Part shown: positions 25,708-38,200 of the stretch, piece after piece
How positions within the stretch are numbered: the first letter of the stretch is position 1
Layout of the letters: every line of letters begins with the position of its first letter
NCBI RefSeq assembly: GCF_910592395.1
Contig: NC_088314.1
Coordinates: forward strand, 19,550,070 to 19,614,069
DNA from: Lineus longissimus
Taxonomy: Eukaryota; Nemertea; Pilidiophora; Heteronemertea; Lineidae
DNA: 64,000 nt
Reading direction: 5' to 3'
Notes under the pieces: generated by a model
The model's input: the letters and a program-made list of their open reading frames with translations, nothing else
The model's database searches: none
What the model was told of the DNA's origin: nothing
Made by a program: the position numbers and the translations under genes

Positions 25708-26282
25708 TCAGTCGCGATGACCGTGGTGAGACCGATCACGCGAAAACCCACCGCTATTTTTACGATATTTTTGTTTCGTGTATCCTGACGAGTTCTTCTG
25801 GGGAGGTGGTGGTGGTGGTACTTGCGACTGATTATTAAAGTTATTATAACTCTGCCAGCCCTGCGGCGGGCCAGAACTACTTGTCGGAGGCACCATTTGT
25901 CCATTTTGAGGCGGTGCTCCAAACTGGCCCGAATTTGGCCCGAACTGCTGCTGCTGGTTGAAGTTATTCGGCCCAAACTGTCCCTGTGGGAAGTTAGGTT
26001 GGAAAGTTTGACCCTGAAATCCTTGGTCCTGTCCTGGTTGTGTCGTAGACGAAGCTGGCGGAAATGAGGCGTTCTGCTGTCCGTTGAATGCTTGGTTCTG
26101 GTTGAATGACGGTGCCTGGGTTGGGTACTTGACTGGTGGAGTGGCAGGTGAGAATGATGACGCAGCCCCGGGGGCCTGGGCTGGTCCGGCAGAGAAAGGA
26201 CCTAGGTTCTGGTTGAACGATTGTGGCTGGTGAATTGGGGGTGTCTGTGGGAACGGCTGGTTAGGAACTGGGCCTCCGTTGG
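25708..26282 (-). CDS. KMT2E: KMT2E/SETD5 terminal coding exon 23 (residues 1861-2051)
   Basis: 575 nt ending TGA at 25710-25708. Encodes a Gln/Asn/Pro/Phe-rich, prion-like tail with repeated FNQN/FGPN motifs and a basic end (SHHGHRD). The human KMT2E tail is likewise Pro/Gln-rich but not alignable residue by residue. Confidence 0.88.
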
Positions 26283-29200
26283 CTGCAAAGAAACAAATTT
26301 AACAATTCCATCAAATTTTCTGTTTGATCACCTGGGCCCCCAATTCTACTCAAAACAGAGAGCTTTGACAGATTTATGAACATACTAGAAATTCAACGTT
26401 TAGGTAGAAGTTTCAAGTAAGAGACAATTTTAAACTGATCTGCTGACCTCATCTGTGTTTCTTTCCATGGAAAATACAACTTCATAATCAAATACCAATG
26501 GATCAGAATGCGTCGCTCATTTTTCGATTACAAGACACATGCAAAAAATCATTTCATCAAACCTGTTATACTTACTTTGGAAGTTGTTGAACTGCGGTTG
26601 AGCCTGTGCGCCTTGGGTAAACGTCTGCATTGACATGAGCGATGGTAGCTTGGCTTGTGCGGGTGACCGGGTACCGTTGGCCCCTGCGATCGCCTGGGCC
26701 AGCGACGTGGGAGGAACCGGCTGGGGACCGGGAGGCAAGCCGAGAGACGGCCTTGGTTTGTTTGAGATCTGGGCGCCCTTGAAGACAGCAGCGACAGCCT
26801 TGAGGATTTCTGGATTGACGGCCTTCAAGAGCTCAGCATTGCTTGTGCTCGGTGATTCTGGAAAGGAGACAGCAAAATTCAAGTTCTTGTAATGTCAAGT
26901 CAAGTCAGGCTAGACTGGACAGTTCTCACAGGTTTTTTAATCTTTACTGAGAGCAATCGATATCAAACACCTGACCCTTTAATATTTTAGCAGACTTTGT
27001 ATTTGTGTTGAAAAAGTTCAGAAATTTGTACGGTGCTTTTCTTAACTAGCACAAATAGAACTCTAAAGTTCTTATTTTTGGACCGATTTTTGAAAAGTTG
27101 AAGTCCTACAGAGAGCTGAGACAAAGACATTTCCATTTCTGCTGTCGACTTAAACTTTTTACAAGAGGAAAACGAAGGAAAGCGGTCCAAAATTGAGGTC
27201 TCTTAGCCCACTTGTAAGCAACACACACTTGGACGAGGCACTCGAGAATGAGAAATGTGACTGGCCCTCTCCACCACTATCCAATGTCAAAACAGGATTT
27301 CTGACATGAAACAATTGCCAAGATCAATGCCTCGAGCACCATCGACTAAAACAACATCACAACTTGGAGTGGATACGGAAACATAAGATGGCCTAACTGC
27401 GCAGTTTGAGACATCCTAAAAATAACTTTCCGGTTTTGCCCGATTCAACCTGACTGAGGGAGCGATGTACGTCTAGAAACATCAAGTTGCTCGTCCCTTG
27501 CTCCTGATAACAACTTATCACCTGAGCCTCTCTAGAGATGTGACCTTGAGTGGCATGACGCAACATTTAACACTCCAGAAAGATCATTCCGAGTCTTGAC
27601 ACCCTTCAGGGGAGTTACCTCCCTGTCAGACAAACAGGATGACACCCTCCACCGGCCTCGAGTGGACAGCGGAGGGCTCCACCCTCCAATAGACAACAGG
27701 GGTCGTCAAGCCAATCCAAGCCAATCCAATGCACCATTCATCAGCCAAATAGTTAAGAAAGACCTTATGTCCGCTGAATCTGTGTCAGACAAACCAATGT
27801 TCCAACCCACTTGTTCTGCCCAGACCACAAGAAGAGCAGCGGAAACAGACAATTTGACAGTTTCCAATGACCATCATCGCTACTAGATCACCAGCAAACG
27901 TGCCCTCTTCATAAATCAACAACGAACTAGGTTATAGGTTGGCAACTGACGAAAATATTGGCCACACCGCGTGAGAACATCCGGTGAAACTCAGGTGTCC
28001 GCGGAAAAAGGACAAGCTTGGTGTTCTTTGGGTATAATCGATGGGTGTAAGAGTGGCACTCAACCAGAACAAGAAAACACTCGAATGAGAAAGACAAAGC
28101 TAGAAGTCCACTCAAAACGCCTCAATATGATTCTGATGCTTCCCCGTGATATTTAAGAACTGGGTCGATTGGGTCCCTCGCTCCCGATAGGCCAGGTTTC
28201 GTATAGTTGGCTTGTGATGCACAACACAACTTCAAGGAAACGTTGCCAGCGATTTGATACCCTCCTCGAGCCTGTCAGAGGCGAGGGGATACTCCTCAAC
28301 GGACGATTACCCACTCGCTGGAAGGGAAGTAGGCTGAAGGTAAGCCTCAACGACACCTCTGTTTACCAAGAGGCAACTAGGTCAAAGTGTCACAGAGCAG
28401 CAAACGTTCGACACTCTTGGGGCTCAATCCAAAATATCAAAGTTTTTTAATCAAGGAAGTTGGTCCTGCTGTTTCAAGGTGTGACCTTTGACGTGTTTTC
28501 ACGGTCAGCCATGTTGGAGGGCAGAACAATGATTTGGCATGCCAGACTTGACTGCACAGCATAGCAGTCATTTAGATTGGTACCCGGGCTGCTCATCAGA
28601 TGCCAGGACAAAACAAGCTGATCAGTCATGTCCGCCATTTTTAACCACTCCCAGTCAAACAGCATGCTTCCCTTCTTATCCTGAATACGGCCAAAGTGTA
28701 CACACCCAAAATGGCAGGCATGACCGATCCATTCATTTGGGGCTCCCATCTGGTGTGAAGACCAGGAGTCAATCAAACAGATTTCGTTCACCAATTTGGA
28801 CGAAATCTGGCACTAAAACATGTAAAAGGTGCAGAATTGGAAAGATCGGTGATTGATTTTAGAAACGCAACACAAGACAGCAAATGTGCCTGAAATAAAT
28901 TATGTTACACTTGTTAAACACAGCAAACTCACCATCTGTTAACGGCAGTTTCACACCGTGTGGCACCACTGCTGAGAGTGACCCACGGGATAGGCTACTG
29001 AGGCTGCTCGGTGGTGGTGGGGGTGGGGGTGTGGTCGGGAGTCTCCGCCTCGCTTGACACTCTAGAAGCAAGGAGATGAAGACTCGTCATGTGAGGGCGA
29101 GTGGTAATGTGGCCCGCGTCCTACGCTGCCCCATCCAATCACGGCATGGAAAGGGTAACGCAGGCTTGGGTCCCCTTCACATATTGTGAACAGACAGAAT

Positions 29201-32200
29201 ATACTGAAGTAGATTGACACCACTTAATTAGTTTTTCTTCAATTCATCAAAACGATGATTTCATTATCTGGGTTGACATAGGATTCATGCTGTCATCAAG
29301 TCCATCTAAACAGTATATTCTGTAAGTTCACAAAACACCTAAAATCAAAATTAACATGTTAAAATTTCTACAAAGGTAATGAAGCACACTTCTAAAAACT
29401 TATTACCCAACCCAAAGCAAACCACGCAAAGGTCTTGCAAACCACACTAAAACCAAATGACAAAGTATTCTATCCTAATAATACAACTTCAAAGCTCAAT
29501 CAATCAGAAAACTGCCGCCAAGAACATGTAAAACTATTACACAACCACCCTTGTCAATGTGAGGTTTGAAATGTGCTCCCATCTTAAAGCCAAACAATAA
29601 AAGGACTGTACAAGCAGTAATTATCACCAATTGTAAAATTATACAGCTCTATTTTCTTTATAACAAAGCGTGTTCTCAACTGTGCACTACCGATTTCTTA
29701 AAATCCAGGGGTGACTGATCGACTGATCAGAATGAACTGATTTTCATGAGAAGTCAAGATGTCAAGAAATCATTATTCTTATTAGCCTATTAGCCAAGTT
29801 CAGCACTTGGACAAGGACCACATTACCGTGGAGTTTCACTTTAGACCATTTTTGCTGACATTAGCAACTGTTACAATGATAGTTCCAAGAAAACACCAGA
29901 TTACAATTTTCATATGAGTTCTTCTAAACGACCAAGTCACCTACGTGCTCTGGGTCAAGCGTCAACGACAGGAGCCAAGTGGTAATCACGATGCAGCCGG
30001 TACAACACCATCGGTTATCAACGCGCAAAATCAGACGCCGACGGCAAAGAAGACACCGGCCACTAGAGAGTGATAATCACGATCGTGTAAAGTGCCGACG
30101 CTAATCTCGGTAGCGTCGTTAACATGCGTAGCGGTATCCTTGCGATTATTGGCAAACTGCTCAACTAAATGTTTTATCAAAATAATCACCGACGTAGTAC
30201 GATGTATGTTCACCTGATAGCTTGATGGCGCCAGTCAGGGCGCTTTTTTGCCCCGGGCCGCCAGCCACCGTCCAAAAATAGCCGGCGGAGCGCCAACCGG
30301 CAATAAGACGCTATCAGCGTCTGTGTAATGAAATTTCCGCTATTGGTTAAACCATGATGGGAACATTAAGTGGCGATATCAAGGACGATTTCATCGCTGG
30401 CAACAATCGACCGTTATTTACAGCGTGTGATTAGAAGTCTAGGTATTCCCGGTAAGCGGAGCTACCCGGAAAACTGGGTCTCGCGGAAAGTGACCTGGTG
30501 ACGCGGTGTTTCCATCTTTCCCAACGAACTACGATCGTGATCACCCGATGTTGCGAATCTGGTAAAATTTTACAATGAAATGAGCGTCATTGTTTGAGTC
30601 AGAATGCGATAGCACTTATGATTGTAATTGGGAATATGGGCGATTTTGTTCATCATGTTTACGTAAACATTCCTATGAATTAGCCAGTTCATATAGTCAG
30701 CCTAGGGTCAGTCATACCTGATTATGAAATCAACACACACTAGAAAGAACCAAGCGACTGCCTTTTGAAAGTTGAAGTTGACTGCACATTGGAAAATGAA
30801 CAGGGGACTCGCTCCCCTGTGTGCCGATAAGACCATATTTGTGCTTTGTTGCACTGTTTCCATACTGACATGCACAGGCAATGGAACTGTTCACACCAAT
30901 ATTGATACAGGAAAATGACTGGGTAGAGTCCAATGCCTGTGGAAATCGTCAAACCGCAGCGTGCACAGCTCAAGGTCAAAATCAGAGGATGGCATTTGAG
31001 CAAAGCTGTAAAAGCATGGGCGATCCCCTTGCCAGCCACACAACCTATTGCCATGATCAGCAGTGGATTAGCGGCAGTATTCATCTGGCCTACCATCCGA
31101 ACCCATACATCCTTATGAGCACTGAGCCTAAAGATAGTGTTATGTATAGATTCACCGGGTTCTATCCAGGTTCCAAATAGATGCTGCTCGATTTAGCACT
31201 GCTTGGTGATCAACTGAGTGGAGTATATGAATAGAGTCTGATTAGTAAGACAGTGCTGCTCAAAGCAGATCTGCAGGTATAGGGAGATGTATACTGCCAC
31301 TGATGAACTGCAGCCATTACCCAATGCAAGAGGAACACTCACCTAAAAAGGCGGTCACCGAAAACAGGTTATTTATTATGAAAGGAAACTTTCACCAACT
31401 TACCACTTTTCTTCTCATCATCGTCGTCGTCAGCATCAACTCCAAATTCGCGCTTCAACCTCTCCGCCAGGCTCTGCTCTCGTACACGCTCCACTGAGGT
31501 TGGCTGGCTCCATTTGGCATCTGCTGGGTCTGAAAGACATAATTCGGGGCCTGATAAGTACTTTGGTATACTCTTGATGGCCCGAATTTCATGGATATGT
31601 TTATTTCGTACAAAGCATACAGAAGTTTGTGTGATACATCTCAACGTATGCTCTGCACTTTGTCATTGAGGAGTATTTTCCAGAGAGTATTCCTCCCCGG
31701 TGAGATGAGCGTTTTTCCATGCCTCTATGGCTATGCACTAATTGTGCTGATTTGCAAAGTAACTTTGCTTTGGCTTCAACCCAAAAATGGAGCCGTGGCA
31801 ATGAAAGAGTTAAAACGCTTGCCACTTTCTGGCACCGAGCCATGCTGTAAGTGTACAACCCTGGTGTACTTTTGGCCAGGGCTGAATATGGGACAAGTGA
31901 CGGTCAGTTATTTCTGGGTAAGTATTAACATGATGTGGAAAGTTCTTCAACCGAAATCACTCGAGCGCGCTCATCGAGGAAACTGGCCAATATATCTAAT
32001 CGATCTTGACAATACTGTAACAATCGAAGAGTAGGGCCCAGTCGATGGTTAAGAAAACAAAAACACACTTTCACATCATTCCTGAGTCATACTGGAGCCA
32101 AGAGCCTGCTACTGTTATATATATCTCGCAGGTTCCCAGCACAGGATAAGCGTAAGGGGAAGATGGAGGGGACATTTTCATACGAAAGTGGCTTAAGACT

Positions 32201-35200
32201 TTTGTGTGAGTCATACACAATGTGGCGAACAAGTGGAATCAACATGCCGTTACCGAGCCGAGAGAGGTAATCGACGGCCAAGTGCCGCTTGATTCTGCGT
32301 AGAGCTGCTGACCAAGCCGTCTGAATGGAGCCAGACCTCACCAAGACTGTGCCAATATCTGACCACATGCCAGTACGTATTTCAGCCATATGACAGGCCT
32401 AACATCAAATTCTTGAATATTAGTTGCTCGGGTGGCCAAAACGTGAGCATTTCAAAAACTCTATTTTATGCAATGCATAACGTTAGATCCTTGCTGTGAA
32501 AGATGCTGTTGAATACATATGTATACCCAACACAACAATATCAAGGAAAGTCCTATTGCAAAGTGGTTAAAAGTCTGTCCGATGCTTGACCACACTCAAA
32601 TGCACTCACAATCCGGACATGATAAACTAACCAACAGTGGGTCACAGACCTGTCCAACGCCCCCAGTTTAAAACTGTCCACGCCAAGTGCAGACTAAAAG
32701 CAATGCTATATAAAATCGGCTTGAATATCACTTATTAGGTAAACGGATAAACCAGCGTAGGTGGTTCAAGCGGCAGACTTCAACATTTAAGGAATAGATA
32801 GCCAACTGGGAGGTATTGGTGGCTTCACCTAACAATTCAAATCTCCATGAAAGTAACTTTTGTTCTTGACCCAAAAACAAATCGCAACGCGCCTTAGAAT
32901 TAGTACATCGACTCAAGTCAAGGGCTCAATGAGACCAATTTTTTAAATGTCACTCGGTCAGAACACGGCGGAAAGTACCCTACTTTTTGACAAGACACGA
33001 ACGATATCCACCCATTGCTTCCGTCCATGCTTAATTGCCCAGCAAGCACCACCGACAGAATTGGCAATCTGAATTTCGCGTGGGCGCCACCGTTCCTTAA
33101 TGGACGCACATAATCAACGTTAACGAGAAATGCATTGACAGCACAGTTTTGCTGCATTGATTAAATGTAGGTGTTTGATTGCAGCATACCATGGTGTCAT
33201 CATGGACATTGTGAAAATGACACGCACATGCCACAGGGTCGTAACGGACAGAAATAGATTATAACGACTTGACAGCGTTGATCTGGTCCTGGGGCAATAG
33301 TCGGCAAATTGTACAACATAGATGGCAGCACCATACAGAGTTCTCAAAATTCAGACTTGCTTGCTGAATTTGTGGCGCGGTAACTATACGGTGAGCTAAC
33401 AAAGCGTTCTTTTTCGAAGAAATTTTCTGCTCTGTCATTTCACCCAAAACCTCGCGTCCTTGGCGAGATGCCTTAGTGTTGGCCGAGATTTCAACCCCAC
33501 CCTCATGGTGCTTCATGAGACAACCAATAACTCCTGTCAGTATCTCTCTCTTTACGTTATCATAACAAATTTAAACCGTGCGCAAAATACCAGTGACTTT
33601 TCAGTACATAATGCTGGTGTTTACGCACCAGACTCCATCTTCAAGCAACACTTCGATGGCGTGAAGCACTTCCGGTCGAAAGAGCATCAGACGCCAACAG
33701 ACGTCTGGGTCGGAAATAGTGTTACTTTAGCGCTTTCCGACTGGTTTCCGAGTAATGTCAAGTTAGATTCAACACCTTGACTGGAGCCAGGCCAGATTTG
33801 CTTGCAGCCCACAATAACTTTGGCGTGGTTGTTGATAGTCCTCAAACTCCTCACGGAGAATGACAGCTGATGACAGAAAAAAAATTGAACAAATTTTCAA
33901 TTTTTTTTTCTTCACATAAGTATTAAAATCAAGTGGCACTGTCACTGTGAGTCTGACAGATATGCAAGTAGTGCATTGTAGTGCAGGGTTTTCTAACCGG
34001 GGCACCAGGAAACCGCCAAGCTGGCATAGGAGAGCCAGGCTGCAGACCACAGCAGCTTGGGGCCAAAACCTTTTTTTTAAAGTTTTTAGTTGGACCATGC
34101 AATCACATTTTTTACCAAACACATAGCCAGCAAAAAGTCAAAAGTGTGGAACCTTATTATACCAAAATACTCTCGAAATCATTGGAAATAGAAGTTTGAA
34201 AATACAGACACAGCAAACTGAAAGGGAAATCCCACAAAACTGATAAGCGAAGTAAAGCAAATCCAGTAGACAACCGCAAAAGCCACAATTTGAGGGTGCT
34301 GCCATCTGCTATAAAACATCAGTAACTACATTTAAGCCTCGGAACACTGATACTGGTGATAGCAGCAGAAGTAAGTCATATGGCACGACTATAACTCTCA
34401 TATTATGAAATACGAGATGAGAAAAGCGACAGATGACATGCCGCGCTGGGGCAATTGGACGGAAATAATTCATCGCCACGGTAACTGTTGACATTTCAAT
34501 CATGTTCCGAGCGCGGCGATTCTGGTCCACTTTATTGATTAGCAAAACGTCTCGCGGGATTACCTGATTGACGGTAAAGGCGGTAAAGACACGGAGACAG
34601 CCGGGAGGCACCAGCGTAATCCCGGCTGGCCGATACTGAGAGAGATTTATAATACAGACACCACGAGGTCAGAATCTAAAACTAAACACCTAAGTACCAT
34701 AAGCAATCAATAGGCAAAAATATGAAATTAGTAAATTTGGCAATTTTCCACCATAATTTTTTTTCAGTGTACCTCTTGTGCATACATTTTGGGGGGGCAA
34801 AAAAAAATTTAAAAAAAAAAAAAAAGTTTTTATTGAAAAAAAAATTTTTTTTAAAGAGACTTATATTTTGCTTTCCTAGTCAACTTTCATCACAAATGTC
34901 AACAAAAAATTTGGAGAATTCATTTTTTCTTCTCTAAATGTGTAACAAACATCCGGTGAACACAACACCAGGTCAAAAATGCCAAACACATTTGCTCACA
35001 ACAGACAGAACAGACTAGAATCTGACACTCAATTTCTTGATTGATACGAAAATGATGAAGACACAGTAAACCAGGGGATGGGCATACACTGGATTTGGCT
35101 GTCTCGGCAAGTGGACGACAGAGAATAGCCATTTCTGAGCAACTTGTGCTGCCATCTACCGTAAGATAAATGACCTAATCTGTTGGTCTGACAAACCAAA

Positions 35201-38200
35201 ACATTCAGGGTCTGTCCAGGTTTCCTAGATTGGTAGCCCTTTCAGCAAGGGCTGTTTACACAGAAGTGTTCCAGGAAGTATGGAGCACCTCGACAGGGTA
35301 TTAGACCAGCATCAGGAAATCACTGATGAAATACAGCATGATATCTGAAACACTCACACAGAACACTCAATAGGCTTGTGAGAATCAGCTGAATGTGAAT
35401 GTGCAGCTGGAGACCAGACTCCAGATCACATACCTCAGACCCACTCCATGATGAAGAATACAGAGGAATACTGGCCAAAGGACACCACCCTGACCACAAA
35501 GCTCTGGGATGAACTTTCTAGGTAACCAACTTGGTTACCCAAAACGGACTGACCATCCAGCTACATCGAATTTCGAACCCAGATGAAGAATCCGACACAC
35601 AGAAACAGAAATAAACGTTGCCTACCTCTAAATGGTGACCGCTCCACGTCGCCAGGACTGGACGACTCAAAGAGGGGGAGTGGGGCCAGGCTGACCGTGG
35701 GTGTGGTGACCCTTGGTGAGCCAAACGAGATTGACGTCGGAGTCTTGGTAGGTGTCGAGCTGGCGCTATTGCATGAGCTACCAGTACTCTTCTCCTTCAT
35801 GCGTTTACGATATTCCAATAAAGACACCTGAAAAATATGAAAGAAAACTTTAGGATTTTCTTGGGAAGAAGGAAACCATCGATTCTTGGAAGTAAATTTT
35901 GCGCAGGTGTCGTCCCAATACAAACGCTGCTGTATGATTCAAAACAGTCCGGGAAGAAACTTGCACCCCTCTGGTTTATGTTACCATGATATGACTTTAC
36001 ACAATGATAAACACATCCTGCTATAAAGCATCCACCGTTTAGAGCAAGGATTATACCAAGAAGAAGAAGATCAACTGTCTGGATATCTGACCAAGAGGAT
36101 GCAAAAACCATCTTACCTTTTTTTTCTGTTGCTGAATCGGACTATGAGATGCTGCAGATGCACTGCCAGGTGGTGAAGGCCCCGACGTCGACGACGGCTG
36201 ATCAAACATCGACCGTATCGGAGAATGAGTAGATGAGGCGACACCTGTTGGTCTCGTTGTGAGTTGCGACCCGGCCAGAGGTGAATACGATGAACCAATG
36301 TTGCTATTACTCGGCGAACTATCCGCACTCATCGTCGTCGTAGACAACGATGACGCATGGGATGATGAAATGAAACAGGTCGAGCTCGACGCCATTTGCG
36401 ACGAGCTGGCAGTGTCAACCACTGAATTGTCCATATTATCCGTGGTCGATACTTGAGAATTGAGTTCTACCGCTCCGTCAGAATCAGATACCGTACTCGA
36501 CGTGATGTTATTCGTGGCATCATTGTCTTTATGATCAGGTATCCCCGACGTCGAATCAGCTTGGAGAGAATGATTCGGCTGATCCTGTTGCGATTGATCA
36601 GGATTGGTCGTACTGGCAGTGTCCTGGTGTGTGGACGTGTCCACGACATTGTCCGTTCTGACGTCACGAGCATCAGATTCACTCACTTCATACTCGAAGC
36701 CTTGCGATTCCGGTACCTGCGATGAATCACTCACTATCACCTCATTATGGTGTTCTTCGTCACTGTCACAGATCTCCCCCTCCTCAAGAGTTGAGCCACT
36801 GCTCGAAACACTATCGTCCTCTTTCTTCCTGGTAATCACACCAGACACACCAGGTGTCGGCTCCGTCGAATCCATCCCTCCAACACTCTCAGAACTATTC
36901 TTGTTTGACCCACCATTGCTACAAGAAACAGTCTGTTCTGACGTCGCCACCCGTTCAGGTCGAGACAAACCAACCCGATTGTCGGTCGAATCAGCATTCC
37001 CACTGATTTTCTCATCGCTATTGGTCACCAAGGAAACACTAGCACTGCAAACTTCCATCGGTTCAACCGAGCTCTCACACTTAGTGTCCGCATCACAATT
37101 CGAAAGCTCCCCTTGAGAATCAACAAGCACATTTTGTACGCTAGGCTCGCTTGGCGTCGAATCCACCACTGAAGGAAAATCATTATTCAAATGTTTGGAA
37201 GAGCCACTGGCTTCAACTCTAGAATTGTCTGTATCGACTTCAGCACCCTGTGACTCCGCAACCACCTCCAAGCTCCTCCGCTTCAACGCACTATCCTCCA
37301 ATCCTCCGCTGGTATCACATTCCTCCATCTTCTCTTTCTCTGCCTCCATATTTGCACATCCCGTCATCGATAAATTACTAACTAACACATCGTTTACTCT
37401 CATCGTCACTGTATCTACACTGCCCGACGGGCTTGGCTCTGCCTCAGCCATTGCCACGTCACTCGCCATATTGTCCAATCCCGCACACGACGCCGAATTC
37501 ACACAACTATTAACAGAATCTTGCGGCATAACATCCGGCTGCAACAAGCTATCAGAGTCACTTTCTCCCGTAAGTCGCCTCTCCCGATGTGGGCTCAATA
37601 AAGATTCTGAAACGTCACTCTCCATCGATTCCTGTTTATTATAACCCGGCATATCCGTGTTACTTGATAATGCACCAATTTTCTGAAACAAAACCGGAGA
37701 GACATCAGGATTACAAAGCAGAAAATGACGAAGTTGAGGTCGCAAGTGACCTTCAGTACTCCAAATGGATTATTGAAATAGATTTCGCTGACTTTCAGTA
37801 CTGCTTTACAAATTTTGACAAATTTCAGGACTAAATACTGAAATATTGAGAGGGCAGCCCTGTGCCACCTATAGCTGCAAGTCCTTTGTGTAACAAACTA
37901 CAGTAGAACCTCCCTCAGCGGACACCTCTGCCAGGCGGACACCTCTACATTACGGACACGTCCGGCCAGTCTTTTTTTTTTTCTAAGTCATTTCCAATAA
38001 CAAAAACCTCTGTACGGCGGACACCTCTCTATTCCGAATTGCGGACAGGGCGATAGCCAATTTTTGGTCCAATTCCCTCCCAATTACGGACAGTAGGCAA
38101 AAACAATGGTTTCCCGCGTGCGCTTGGAGAGTCAAGTAGGCCCGACAGGTGTGATATTTGCGTAATTAATCAACGTAATTACCCCATGGCATTGTGTTTT

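Noticed and set aside
31591-32034. 147-codon plus-strand frame in a KMT2E/SETD5 intron
   Set aside because: No recognisable domain, no polyadenylation or splice evidence, antisense to the host gene; it also runs close to the exon 20 boundary.
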